From assembly GCA_030680855.1 (NCBI GenBank), contig JAUXUN010000032.1, positions 1-64,000 on the forward strand: a stretch of 64,000 bases of DNA, in the 5' to 3' direction. The stretch comes from Aestuariivirga sp. Lineage in GTDB: Bacteria; Pseudomonadota; Alphaproteobacteria; Rhizobiales; Aestuariivirgaceae. Below, one piece after another: positions 28,951-37,782 of this stretch. The position numbers and the translations under genes are program-made. Position 1 is the first letter of the stretch; each line of letters opens with the position of its first letter. A model generated the notes under the pieces. That model was not told where the DNA came from, ran no database searches, and saw only the letters and a list, made by a program, of their open reading frames with translations.

Positions 28951-30001
28951 GAGCATCAGGTAGTCAGCTGGAATCGAATTTGATTCACAAGTCAGCGTGA
29001 AAGTGATTCAAGGTTTGCGGAGGTGATTCGCCATGCCGCATCCTTTGTCGAACGATCTGCGTGAACGTGTTGTTGCGTTTGTGGAGGCCGGGCACTCGCG
29101 CCACGAGGCTGCCGCCCGCTTTGGGACATCGGTGTCTTTTGCAGTGAATCTGATGAAGCGCTGGCGCGAGACGGGCAGCGTCGAGCCACGCCCGCGCGGC
29201 GGCTTCCGGCATGGCAAGCTCGGCCCCCACAAGGACTTCATCCTTGCTGCTGTTGCGGCCCGCAGCGACATTACCATGCCGGAACTGGCCGAGGTGCTTG
29301 CGAGGGCCAGGAGCGTCAAGGTGGATCCGTCCAGGCTTTCGAAGTTCCTCATCGCCTCAGGCTTCAGCTTTAAAAAAAACCCTTCGGGCAAGCGAACAAG
29401 ACAGGCCTGAACTGGCCAAGGCGCGGGCCGAATGGAAAGAGGGCCGCCAGCCCATCATGCGCCGCGAGCGCCACCGGCTGATCTTCATTGATGAAACCGG
29501 AACCACGACAAAGATGACAAGGCTGCGCGGGCGCTCATTGAAGGGCGAGCGGCTGAACAGCAAAGCCCCCCTTGGCCATTGGGGGACACAGACCTTTGTG
29601 GCAGGCCTCAAATGCGACGGCCTCATCGCCCCTTGGGTCATTGACGCGCCGATGAACCGGGCGATCTTCGATGTCTATGTCGAAACCCAGCTCGCGCCCG
29701 CCCTCTGGCCCGGCGATGTTGTCATCATGGACAATCTCAGCAGCCACAAAAGCCAACAAGCCGAGAAAGCCATCCGCGCCAGGGGAGCATGGCTCCTCTT
29801 TCTGCCGCCCTACAGCCCCGACCTCAATCCTATCGAGATGGCCTTCTCAAAACTCAAATCCCGCCTCCGCTCAACCGCAGCCAGAACAATCGATGACCTC
29901 TGGAAGGCCATCGGAAACATCTGCGCACTCTTCACGCCAGAAGAATGCTCGAATTACTTCTCCGCAGCCGGATATGGATTCAACTGACCGCCCGACGCGC
30001 T
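28951..30001 (+). mobile_element. IS630-family insertion sequence
   Basis: A 1.05-kb element between merR and tRNA-Pro. Imperfect terminal inverted repeats of about 24-27 bp are seen: the left end begins GAGCATCAGGTAGTCAGCTG at 28951; the right end, read inward from 30001, begins GCGCGTCGGGCGGTCAGTTG. Both are flanked by TA (28949-28950 and 30002-30003), the target duplication of this family. The single transposase gene is in two overlapping frames. Ends and both frames look intact, so the copy may be active. Confidence 0.88.
29033..29987 (+). CDS. IS630-family transposase, two frames joined at an A8 run
   Basis: The first frame (29033-29410) encodes the helix-turn-helix half (LSNDLRERVVAFVEAGHSRHEAA, then GFSFKKNPSG). 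The catalytic half continues in the frame one base ahead and ends at 29987; it carries the DDE residues in IFIDETG, VVIMDNLSSHK and LPPYSPDLNPIEMAFSKLK. The switch point is the run of eight A at 29372-29379, where a +1 (or -2) shift gives SFKKTLRASEQDRP, the uninterrupted form expected in the family. Combined length is about 318 aa. Programmed slippage is known in IS630 relatives; a base-count error in the homopolymer is the alternative. Confidence 0.85.
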
Positions 30002-30003
30002 AG

Positions 30004-30257
30004 GTGTTTGATCCCGGATCTTGATGGCCCAGTATAGTCAAGAGAACCTGAGGGCGCTGGCCAAGTGTGGTTGATTGGCGAGGACGGAGCGTCCTCGCGC
30101 CTCAAATGGCCAAGCCAGCCTGCATCGCAGGCGCAATGCTGTTTGGACCGGCAGGCGCTGCGAAATTATTGACGTGCTGTTCGATAAGAATTCCCGAATG
30201 CCAAGGCCATAATCAGCACTTTCGCTTTCCCGGGCGGGATGCTAACTACCCCCTAGT
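30004..30257 (+). other. Gene-free spacer with two perfect hairpins
   Basis: Between the IS and tRNA-Pro. It holds GCGAGGAC-GGAGC-GTCCTCGC (30078-30098, 8-bp stem) and GCCTGC-ATC-GCAGGC (30118-30132, 6-bp stem). Neither is followed by a T run. No gene is seen. Function unknown. Confidence 0.5.
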
Positions 30258-30334
30258 CGGAGCGTAGCGCAGCCCGGTAGCGCACTATTCTGGGGGGATA
30301 GGGGTCGCGGGTTCGAATCCCGCCGCTCCGACCA
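30258..30334 (+). tRNA. tRNA-Pro (anticodon GGG)
   Basis: Acceptor stem CGGAGCG/CGCTCCG, D arm, anticodon stem CTATT/GATAG with loop CTGGGGG (anticodon GGG), T arm GTTCGAATC and encoded CCA. It would normally follow the merR gene; the IS630 copy has been inserted in between. Confidence 0.95.
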
Positions 30335-30502
30335 CTGTTCCCCAATTTTATGAAGTTTCGCGATGGCTCCGGTTCAGCACGCCTGAGGCGGGCCGAACGG
30401 CGTGAGGTAAGAACGAGTCTGTCACGCCTCACCGCAAAGCACGACGGCGGTTAGGGCAACATGGGCGCGTCAGCAAAATAGTTCGTATACGGACGAATTT
30501 CA

Positions 30503-31192
30503 TCAGCTTGTGTCGGGCTTCATCGCATCCCAGGCGAGCCAGTGGCAGTCGGCGAGGATTTCATCGATGGGATGAATGTGCCGCTTGCGGTGGCCGGGCG
30601 GCGGGCCGGGGCGGAGCGGTGATCTGAACACCGGGCCTGGCATGGCCTCCCTTCGCATCCGCCAGCGGGCCATGCGCCGGGCCTGGTGCGGCAGGTCGTC
30701 GAGGGCCAGCTTGAGGGCCTGGAGCCGGCGGTGGAGGCGCGTTGCCGGAGCCAGGCCATCGGGCGGCGGCGCAGCGGCCTTGGGCGGACGCGAGGGCCAC
30801 AGGTCGTCGATCTTGGAATCCGGCGTGAGGAAAAGGATGCGCGGCGGATACTTGGAATATTTTACCCGGTCCTGGTGCAGCTCCGGAAAGTATTTGCGCG
30901 TATCGGCGAGCTTGAAGGCGGGAATCCGGTTGCCCCCGCCCTTTCCGATGACCTTCCCCTTGGGCATGGGCCGTGAAGGCGCGAGCTTCACCACGAGCCC
31001 CCGGGCGGCGATGACAATCAGGCGGCGTACGGCGGATTCGACGGGCCGCAGCACCTGCAGCACGGCACTGTGCAGGGACTTGGTAATCCGCGAAGCCGCA
31101 TCGGTGCCGTCAAGCCCCAGCAGGGCGAAAAGAACTTCAAGTATCCCCCTGAGCTCTTCGCTCTTGCGTTTGATGACCAAATCCCAGTCCAT
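30503..31192 (-). CDS. Conserved alphaproteobacterial protein of unknown function
   Basis: A 229-aa basic, proline-rich protein. I start it at ATG 31192 (MDWDLVIKRKSEELRG, GGAG 11 bases upstream), not at the far end of the open frame. The N-terminal half has helices with LLGLDG and VLRPVESAVRRLIVIAARGLVVK; a Pro-rich stretch (PPKAAAPPPDG) leads to LHRRLQALKLALDDLPHQAR and a C-terminal PLRPGPPPGHRKR. I recall similar uncharacterised proteins in Rhizobiales with the same RLIVIAARGLV core. No signal peptide or catalytic motif is visible. Confidence 0.65.
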   Translation of the reverse strand: MDWDLVIKRKSEELRGILEVLFALLGLDGTDAASRITKSLHSAVLQVLRPVESAVRRLIVIAARGLVVKLAPSRPMPKGKVIGKGGGNRIPAFKLADTRKYFPELHQDRVKYSKYPPRILFLTPDSKIDDLWPSRPPKAAAPPPDGLAPATRLHRRLQALKLALDDLPHQARRMARWRMRREAMPGPVFRSPLRPGPPPGHRKRHIHPIDEILADCHWLAWDAMKPDTS

Positions 31193-31779
31193 ATCTTTAC
31201 TATCTCCAACAATGAACAAAACAGGAACACATAATCTTGTATAGGAATAGATGTCAAGTACACAGGTACGCATATATCCCCTTGGTGTATCCTTCCAGGA
31301 TAACCTCGAGTTCCCGCAAGATACTGACCGCCATGATCACAGTGGGCTTCTGGTGGCCTCGCTGCAGGTTGCTGAATGGGTTCTCAAACTTCAGAGAATG
31401 GCGGCACTGCGCCGCCTTGCTATAACCCGCATCGGTAGAGGGGCCGTAGACTCGTCCATGGCGGCTGTCGCAATTGCCCGGGCGATTGCTGCAAAGGGTG
31501 CTCGTAAGGTTGCTTTTGGTATCTGGCCAGACCGACGTCCAGTTCATCAGGCTTGAGCAGGTGAAGACCGTGGAAAATCGTCTTTCGGCATCGGCGCAGA
31601 ACCTGCCTCTCATTAAATCTCTGGCACTTTAAGGCCAGGTTCCAATTCACCGGGCCTCCACCTGTTAACCAGTTTGCCAAGTTTATCACCTTTTGGCTCG
31701 GGCTGGCGGGCGTTTGGCAGGAATTGTGCTTTAACCCAATGGGGACTCTTGAATTCCCATTGATGTGAATTGCAATGCC
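31193..31779 (-). other. 587-bp region without a recognisable gene
   Basis: Open frames exist on both strands here but none has a family signature, a good ribosome site and normal composition together. The minus-strand frame ending at 31254 gives ENPFSNLQRGHQKPTVIM and AVSILRELEVILEG, faintly like the end of an IS110-type transposase. This may be decayed mobile DNA, which would fit the nearby IS630, but it could be noise. Confidence 0.3.
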
Positions 31780-32838
31780 ATGGCAACAGCCGCGATACTG
31801 AAAACCAGCCTTGAATTGCTGTATTATTCCGGGGCATCCCAGGCGCTCCGGCCAATGTTTGGTGGCCTTGGCGCGATCTTCATGCTGCATCACGTGCGCC
31901 CCGGCGGCGGCCAGCAAATGGGCTTTGCCCCAAACGCCGCACTTGAGGTGACGCCCGAATTCCTCGATGCCGTGATCAGCTTTGTGAAACTGCGCGGCTA
32001 TGATCTTGTCTCCATGGCGGAAGCGGTGCGCCGCATCCGGGAAAACAATCCGGACAAAAAGCCGTTTGTGGTTTTCACCCTTGATGATGCCTACCGCGAC
32101 AATTTCGTGCATGCGCGCCCGGTTTTCAGAAAACACCATTGCCCTTTCACAATATTTGCAAGCCCTGCCATTCAGGACGGAACTTGCGAACTCTGGTGGC
32201 GTGGCCTGGAAGCGGTGATTGCGGGCAACACCAGGGTGAGTGCCGTGGTTGGGCAATCAAAGCTGCGCTTTGACACAATCAGCGATATGCAGAAGCGGGC
32301 GGCATGGCTGCAGCTCTATTGGCCCGTGCGCCAGCTTCCGCAGAAGCAGCAGCGCCTCTGGATCAAGGAATTCTGTGAAGCAAACCGCGTCGATCTCGGC
32401 GCCATCTGCCGTGCCGAGGCAATGACCTGGAGCGAGCTACGCGAAATTTCCAAAGATCCGCTGTGCACAATCGGCGCCCACACGGTGAACCACTATGCCG
32501 TGGCCCAATTGAGCGAAGCGGACGCGCGTTTTGAACTCGTTGAATCCAGGCGCCGGATTGAAAAGGAGCTTGGCTTGGAAACCAAGTTTTTCTCCTATCC
32601 CTATGGCGATGCCAGGTCCGCCTCGACGCGTGACTTCAAGCTCGCTGCAAATGCCGGCTACGAAGCCGCCGTCACCACACGGAAAGGCTTGATCTTTTCC
32701 GGCCACAGCGATCATTTGACCGCCCTTCCGCGATTGTCGCTTGCCGGCGGATTCCAGAAGCTCCGCTATGTCGATGTCTTGCTGTCCGGTTCTGCCTTCG
32801 CTCTGTGGAACGGCTTCAGGCAACTGAACGTGGCCTAG
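31780..32838 (+). CDS. Polysaccharide deacetylase family protein (NodB domain)
   Basis: A 352-aa carbohydrate esterase 4-like protein. Motif 1 is FTLDDAYRDN (metal-binding and catalytic Asp pair), motif 2 IGAHTVNH (two metal His), and motif 3 FSYPYGD. The barrel is interrupted by a ~100-residue helical insertion (TCELWWRGLEAVI to CEANRVDLG), typical of deacetylases linked to capsule or exopolysaccharide synthesis. No signal peptide, so probably cytoplasmic or periplasm-independent. The ATG at 31780 is chosen; 31765 is an alternative. Its stop overlaps that of the convergent DUF2842 gene. Confidence 0.85.
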   Translation: MATAAILKTSLELLYYSGASQALRPMFGGLGAIFMLHHVRPGGGQQMGFAPNAALEVTPEFLDAVISFVKLRGYDLVSMAEAVRRIRENNPDKKPFVVFTLDDAYRDNFVHARPVFRKHHCPFTIFASPAIQDGTCELWWRGLEAVIAGNTRVSAVVGQSKLRFDTISDMQKRAAWLQLYWPVRQLPQKQQRLWIKEFCEANRVDLGAICRAEAMTWSELREISKDPLCTIGAHTVNHYAVAQLSEADARFELVESRRRIEKELGLETKFFSYPYGDARSASTRDFKLAANAGYEAAVTTRKGLIFSGHSDHLTALPRLSLAGGFQKLRYVDVLLSGSAFALWNGFRQLNVA

Positions 32839-33047
32839 GCCTCCGTGTCTGGCCGTGACATCCAGCGGATGAGAATCATGGCAACCGGAATCCAGCCAAT
32901 GCCCAGAATGATGAAGGCAGGCAGCTCAATCGCCGCGCCGTGGCCCACAACATATTGCCCGCCAATTGCCATGGCAATGAGGGCGTAGACCACAAGGAAT
33001 GCAATTGTGGCCACGAGCCCCACGAACTTGCGCTGGCGAATTTTCAT
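32835..33047 (-). CDS. DUF2842 small membrane protein
   Basis: A 70-aa protein with two predicted transmembrane helices (VGLVATIAFLVVYALIAMAI and FIILGIGWIPVAMILIRWM) and a basic N-terminus MKIRQRK. The pattern fits DUF2842, a short alphaproteobacterial family of unknown function. Its stop codon overlaps the end of the convergent deacetylase gene. Confidence 0.75.
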   Translation of the reverse strand: MKIRQRKFVGLVATIAFLVVYALIAMAIGGQYVVGHGAAIELPAFIILGIGWIPVAMILIRWMSRPDTEA

Positions 33048-33118
33048 GGATTTGCACTAGCTTATTGCCAGTTCCATCGCAATCTGGTTCTTTCGGAAGG
33101 ATCAAACGGGAGTAATTC

Positions 33119-34444
33119 ATGCCTTCACTATCGCGCCGCAACTGGGTTCCGGAATCCCCGGAAAACTATGCGCAAAGCCTTGCCAAATTTGCTGCCACGC
33201 AGTCGGCGGAAAAAATAGCGGCTGAGATTTCCCAGCTCACCGTCCTCAATCGCAGGATCTATGAGCAGGAGTGTTTCAATCTCAATCCCGCCGGCAATGC
33301 CATGAACCCGCGCGCTGAAGCATTCCTGGCTGAAGGGCTGGGTTCGCGCCCCTCGCTTGGCTATCCCGGCGACAAATATGAGATGGGCCTGGAAGCGGTT
33401 GAGCAGATTGAGGTCATTGCAGCCGAACTCTGCGCCGAAATTTTCCAGGCCAAATTCGCGGAAATTCGCGTGGCCTCCGGCGCCATGGCCAATCTTTATG
33501 CCTTCATGGCAACCTGCAAGGCCGGCGACACGATCATTGTGCCGCCTGCCAGCATCGGTGGCCATGTGACCCATCAAATGGCCGGGGCCGCCGGACTCTA
33601 CGGCCTGGACATTCACGAAGCCCCCGTTGATGCCGCCAACTTCACCGTTGATCTTGAAGGCCTCCGCAAGCTCGCGCGCCGCTTGAAGCCAAAGCTGATA
33701 ACGATTGGCGGAAGCCTCAACCTCTTTGCCCATCCGGTGAAAGAGGTGAGGGCGATTGCCGATGAAGTTGGCGCCTTGGTGATGTTCGATGCGGCCCATC
33801 TCTGCGGCATGATAGCGGGCAGGGCTTGGGCCAATCCGCTTCTGGAAGGGGCCCATCTCATGACCATGAGCACCTATAAAAGCCTTGGCGGTCCCGCCGG
33901 TGGATTGATCGTCACCAATGACGCAGGCCTCGCCCAGCGCCTCGACGCAATTGCCTATCCCGGAATGACCGCGAATTTCGACGTGGCAAAGTCTGCGGCT
34001 CTGGCGCTCACCATGCTGGACTGGCGCGAACACGGGCAGGACTATGCCAAGGCCATGGTGAGGGTGGCAAAGGCTCTCGCCTTGGAATTGGACAAGAAAG
34101 GCGTGCCTGTGTTTGCCGGTGCCGGTGGGTTTACCACCTCGCACCAATTCGCCGTGAAGGCCGAAAAGTTTGGCGGCGGGCAAACCGCATCAAAAAAACT
34201 GCGCAAGGCAAATCTTCTGGTATCCGGCATTGGCCTGCCCATTCCCGCAGTGACGGACGACCTGAATGGCATACGGTTTGGAACGCCCGAGGTTGTAAGA
34301 TGGGGCATTGACGAAAAGGATGCGCCCCAGCTCGCAGGATTTGTTGCCAAGGCGCTGGCTTCCAATGATCCCGCCGGCCTGGCCCCCGAAGTCTCTCGAT
34401 TCCGCGCCAAGTTCAATGCGTTGCACTACATCATCCAAGCTTGA
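33119..34444 (+). CDS. Serine hydroxymethyltransferase-like PLP enzyme (second paralogue)
   Basis: A 441-aa fold-type I PLP protein clearly related to SHMT but diverged from glyA at 14.4 kb. It keeps CFNLNPAGNAMNPRAEAFLAEG, GYPGDKYEMG, the PLP-binding DAAHLCGMIAG and the Lys in MSTYKSLGGPAGG, where GlyA has [14 protein letters not shown]. The change of the Thr-His before Lys to Thr-Tyr and the altered N-terminal substrate loop point to a different amino acid substrate, for instance an alpha-methylserine-type reaction; this is inference. It precedes heme A synthase by 54 bp. Confidence 0.8.
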   Translation: MPSLSRRNWVPESPENYAQSLAKFAATQSAEKIAAEISQLTVLNRRIYEQECFNLNPAGNAMNPRAEAFLAEGLGSRPSLGYPGDKYEMGLEAVEQIEVIAAELCAEIFQAKFAEIRVASGAMANLYAFMATCKAGDTIIVPPASIGGHVTHQMAGAAGLYGLDIHEAPVDAANFTVDLEGLRKLARRLKPKLITIGGSLNLFAHPVKEVRAIADEVGALVMFDAAHLCGMIAGRAWANPLLEGAHLMTMSTYKSLGGPAGGLIVTNDAGLAQRLDAIAYPGMTANFDVAKSAALALTMLDWREHGQDYAKAMVRVAKALALELDKKGVPVFAGAGGFTTSHQFAVKAEKFGGGQTASKKLRKANLLVSGIGLPIPAVTDDLNGIRFGTPEVVRWGIDEKDAPQLAGFVAKALASNDPAGLAPEVSRFRAKFNALHYIIQA

Positions 34445-34498
34445 GGATGCGACGCCGGTTCCCTTGAACTTCGCCTTGCGGCCACGTATTGGGCGGTC

Positions 34499-35530
34499 AT
34501 GGAGCAAATTCTGTCCCCAGCGCGGGCCGCTGCGCCAACGGTCCGCCTCTGGCTTTATGCCATGGCCTTCCTGGTGTTCTGCATGGTCATCGTCGGCGGC
34601 GCCACCCGCCTGACTGACAGCGGCCTGTCAATCACCGAATGGCGGCCCCTTCTGGGTGCAATTCCGCCATTGACCGAGGCCGATTGGCTGGCCGCATTCG
34701 AGAATTACAAGCTCATTCCCCAATACCAGATCCAGAACAGCGGCATGGCGCTCTCTGAATTCAAGTTCATCTATTGGTGGGAATGGGCCCATCGGTTCAT
34801 GGGGCGCTTCATTGGCGTAGCCTTTGGCCTGCCGCTGATCTATTTCATGCTCACCCGCCGGATCGAGCGGAACTTGTGGCCGAAGCTCCTGGCGGTTTTC
34901 ATTCTTGGCGGCGCCCAAGGTGCGCTGGGCTGGTACATGGTGTCCTCGGGCCTCGTTGACCGCATTGATGTCAGCCAATACCGCCTCGCCGCCCATCTCA
35001 CGCTTGCCGCATTGATCTTCGCCGCCATCATTTGGGTTGCCATGGGCATAGGACGGAAACGTTACTACGCCTCATCTCCCGATGATTGGTTCGCCATTTT
35101 CCTCGTGGCTCTCATCCTGTTGCAAATTTCCGCCGGCGGTTTTGTGGCGGGGCTCGATGCGGGGCAGGGCTACGCCACCTGGCCGAAGATGGATGGGCAA
35201 TGGATTCCTTCCGGCCTCTGGATAATGGCGCCGGGCTGGAAAAATATCTTCGAGAATGCGATGGCCGTACAATTCAACCACCGCTTTCTCGCTTATGTGC
35301 TGCTGTTGGCCACCATCATGCACGCCTGGCGAAGCCCCGGCCGGTCCGCCACAACTCTAGCCTTTGCCATATTTGTGCAGGCCTGCCTGGGCGTTCTGAC
35401 ATTGCTCCTGCATGTGCCACTGGCCGCAGCCCTCATCCACCAGGCGGGAGCCATGGTCGTTCTGGCCCTCGCCGTGTGGAATCTTCACGAACGGCTCGTT
35501 AGCCGATCGCCTGATCCAAATCCGCAATGA
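34499..35530 (+). CDS. ctaA: Heme A synthase (COX15/CtaA type)
   Basis: Inner-membrane enzyme oxidising the C8 methyl of heme O to make heme A for cytochrome oxidase. The 343-aa protein has about eight membrane helices and the family motifs GGATRLTDSGLSITEW, WWEWAHRFMGRFIG, SQYRLAAHLTLA, QFNHRFLAY and ALIHQAGAM with the conserved heme-ligand His residues. The 3' end overlaps the end of the convergent metY gene by 32 bp. Confidence 0.95.
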   Translation: MEQILSPARAAAPTVRLWLYAMAFLVFCMVIVGGATRLTDSGLSITEWRPLLGAIPPLTEADWLAAFENYKLIPQYQIQNSGMALSEFKFIYWWEWAHRFMGRFIGVAFGLPLIYFMLTRRIERNLWPKLLAVFILGGAQGALGWYMVSSGLVDRIDVSQYRLAAHLTLAALIFAAIIWVAMGIGRKRYYASSPDDWFAIFLVALILLQISAGGFVAGLDAGQGYATWPKMDGQWIPSGLWIMAPGWKNIFENAMAVQFNHRFLAYVLLLATIMHAWRSPGRSATTLAFAIFVQACLGVLTLLLHVPLAAALIHQAGAMVVLALAVWNLHERLVSRSPDPNPQ

Positions 35531-36776
35531 TGTCGGCCACGTCTTCAATGCCGATGGAGAGCCGCACCACGTCAGGCCCCGCCCCCGCCTTCTTCAATTG
35601 ATCGGGCGTGAGCTGGCTGTGGGTTGTCGACGCCGGGTGGATGATAAGCGAGCGCGTGTCACCGACATTGGCGAGATGCGACAGCAGCTTCACCGATGAC
35701 ACGACCTTGACGCCCGCCTCATAGCCGCCCTTGAGGCCGAAGGTGAACACCGCGCCCGCACCCTTGGGCGCATATTTCTTGTGGAGCGCGTGATGCGCGT
35801 CACCCGGCAGGCCTGCATAGGTAACCCAGGCAACCTTCGGATTCTGCGAAAGCCATTCCGCCACCTTGAGCGCATTGTCGCAATGGCGCTGCATGCGCAG
35901 CCCCAGCGTTTCCATGCCGGTGAGGATGTAAAAGGCATTCTGCGGGGATATGGCCGGGCCCAGATCGCGAAGGCCTAGAACCCGGCAGGTGATGGCAAAG
36001 GCCATGCCGCCGAAGGTCTCGTAGAATTTCATCCCGTGATAGGAGTCATTGGGCTCCGACAGCAGCGGATATTTGCCGCTCTTGGCCCAATCGAAATTGC
36101 CCCCATCGACAATGGCGCCGCCCATTGAATTGCCGTGGCCGCCCATGAACTTTGTCAGCGAATGAACCACGATATTGGCGCCATGCTCAATCGGCTTGCA
36201 CAGATAGGGGGTGGCCAGCGTGTTATCGACAATAAGTGGAACTCCGGCGCGCTTGGCAATTTTTGCCACCGCCGCGATGTCTGTGACGAGACCCCCCGGA
36301 TTGGCGATGGACTCAATGAAAATGGCTTTCGTCTTGGGCGACAGGGCCTTTTCGATCGAATTCATGTCTTCCGCATCGGCCCACACCACATGCCAGCCAA
36401 AGGACTTGAAGGAATGGTTGAACTGGTTGATCGATCCGCCATAGAGCTGGCGCACCGCCACGAATTCATCGCCGGGCTGCATGATGGTGTGGAACACCAC
36501 CATCTGTGCCGCATGGCCTGAGGCCAGCGCCAGCGCGGCGGTGCCGCCTTCCAGTGCGGCGATCTTGGCCTCAAGAACGCCCTGCGTCGGGTTCATGATG
36601 CGGGTGTAGATGTTGCCAAATGCCCTGAGCGCAAACAGATCCGCCGCATGTTTCACGTCGTTGAAAACATAGGCTGTGGTTTGGTAGATGGGCGTGACCC
36701 GCGCACCCGTGGATGGATCGGGTGCCGCACCGGCGTGAATGGCTAGGGTGTCAAATCCAGGTGGCTGGTCAGTCAT
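35499..36776 (-). CDS. metY: O-acetylhomoserine sulfhydrylase (aminocarboxypropyltransferase)
   Basis: A 425-aa Cys/Met-metabolism PLP enzyme making homocysteine from O-acetylhomoserine and sulfide. Features are TLAIHAGAAPDP at the N-terminus, the PLP phosphate contacts YTRIMNPT, the cofactor Asp in IVDNTLATPYLC, the Lys in HSLTKFMGGHGNSMGG and LIIHPASTTHSQL near the end. Length and the NSMGG segment suit MetY better than the shorter MetZ/MetB. Start at ATG 36776. It is the last gene of a minus-strand cluster from 39.2 kb. Confidence 0.9.
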   Translation of the reverse strand: MTDQPPGFDTLAIHAGAAPDPSTGARVTPIYQTTAYVFNDVKHAADLFALRAFGNIYTRIMNPTQGVLEAKIAALEGGTAALALASGHAAQMVVFHTIMQPGDEFVAVRQLYGGSINQFNHSFKSFGWHVVWADAEDMNSIEKALSPKTKAIFIESIANPGGLVTDIAAVAKIAKRAGVPLIVDNTLATPYLCKPIEHGANIVVHSLTKFMGGHGNSMGGAIVDGGNFDWAKSGKYPLLSEPNDSYHGMKFYETFGGMAFAITCRVLGLRDLGPAISPQNAFYILTGMETLGLRMQRHCDNALKVAEWLSQNPKVAWVTYAGLPGDAHHALHKKYAPKGAGAVFTFGLKGGYEAGVKVVSSVKLLSHLANVGDTRSLIIHPASTTHSQLTPDQLKKAGAGPDVVRLSIGIEDVADIIADLDQAIG

Positions 36777-36805
36777 GCTACTCTCCTGTGTTTTAGGGGA
36801 TAAAC

Positions 36806-37345
36806 CTATCGCTTGGTGGGGATGACGCCAAGCCCCAAGCTCTGCATTTTTCCGCTCTCGTGCATGCTCTGCCTGCGCGACGAAAGAATGCCTGAATTGC
36901 CGCCAACCCAGGCCCATTCGCCGGACTGCTTGCCATACTCCATTTTGGGGCAACGGTTCATGACAACCTTGATGCCGGCCGCGTCCGCACGCGCTGCCGC
37001 TTCATCATTGCGGACCGTTAGCTGCATCCAGATAACTGACGGCCTCGGAGTTAAAGTCAGGGCCTCATCAACAATCGCTCCGGCGGCATCCGAAGTTCTG
37101 AAAATGTCAACCATGTCGATGGCCTGGGGAATGTCCTTCAGCCTTCCATAAACCATTTTGCCCTGGAGTTCCTGTCCCGCCAGCCCCGGATTGACCGGAA
37201 TGACGTCATAGCCTTTCGACAGGAGATACTGCATGACCAGATAGGAGGGGCGCACCACATTGCTGGAGGCACCCACCATGGCGATCACTTTGACGCTGTG
37301 CAGGATTCCACGGATGTAATCTGCCGGATAATTGTCATGATTCAT
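36806..37345 (-). CDS. CoA-binding domain protein (YccU family)
   Basis: A 179-aa protein with one Rossmann-like CoA-binding domain: KVIAMVGASSNVVRPSYLVM, GYDVIPVNPGLAGQELQGK, MVDIFRTSDAAGAIVDEAL and VVMNRCPKMEY. The family role is unclear. Its ATG overlaps the stop of the glyoxalase-like gene upstream. A YccU-like gene directly before O-acetylhomoserine sulfhydrylase is a recurrent arrangement, suggesting a shared, undefined metabolic role. Confidence 0.85.
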   Translation of the reverse strand: MNHDNYPADYIRGILHSVKVIAMVGASSNVVRPSYLVMQYLLSKGYDVIPVNPGLAGQELQGKMVYGRLKDIPQAIDMVDIFRTSDAAGAIVDEALTLTPRPSVIWMQLTVRNDEAAARADAAGIKVVMNRCPKMEYGKQSGEWAWVGGNSGILSSRRQSMHESGKMQSLGLGVIPTKR

Positions 37346-37782
37346 GGCAATTGAACGTGCCCATCTGGGTCGATCGGCATGAACGGATTAAACGCCACTT
37401 CCCACAAATGTCCTTCCGGGTCGGCGAAATAGCCGGAATAGCCACCCCAGAAAACCTTCTCCGCCTTCTTTTTGATAGTAGCGCCCGCCGCCTTTGCATG
37501 GGCCATGATGTGGTCGACCTCATCTTCGCTGCTGGCATTCCACGCCACGCCGACACCTCGAAAGACTGGAACCGGGCCAGCCTTGAGGCCTGCGTCCTCC
37601 GCAAGCGCATGATAGCCGAACAGGGCCAGCACAATCCCATTTGCGTCAAAGAACGTCACGTCCGGATTGCTGGCGCTCGATGCGACGAACCCCAGACGCT
37701 CATAGAACCCCCGCGCGGCAACCATGTCGGCAACGCCAAGCGTCACAAAATTGATGCGTGGCTTCAAGTGTCCTGTTCCCAC
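37342..37782 (-). CDS. VOC (glyoxalase/bleomycin-resistance fold) family protein
   Basis: A 146-aa protein with two beta-alpha-beta-beta-beta units: FVTLGVADMVAARGFYERLGF and VFWGGYSGYFADPEGHLWEVAFNP. The metal-ligand Glu near the C-terminus (LWEVA) is present, but the N-terminal His is replaced by Thr/Leu, so metal binding and reaction are uncertain. It overlaps the enoyl-CoA hydratase gene by 19 bases and the CoA-binding gene by 4, so is in the operon. Confidence 0.8.
   Translation of the reverse strand: MGTGHLKPRINFVTLGVADMVAARGFYERLGFVASSASNPDVTFFDANGIVLALFGYHALAEDAGLKAGPVPVFRGVGVAWNASSEDEVDHIMAHAKAAGATIKKKAEKVFWGGYSGYFADPEGHLWEVAFNPFMPIDPDGHVQLP

Noticed and set aside
31254-31613. Protein-coding gene of about 119 codons on the minus strand
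   Set aside because: No ribosome site or family signature; the faint IS110 likeness at its end is too weak for a call.
33128-34183. A 351-codon minus-strand frame opposite the SHMT-like gene
   Set aside because: It mirrors the codon pattern of the plus-strand enzyme, which has clear PLP motifs; no family signature on the minus strand.
36777-36805. SAM riboswitch upstream of metY
   Set aside because: Only 29 bp separate it from the preceding gene on the same strand, too short for SAM-I or SAM-II elements.
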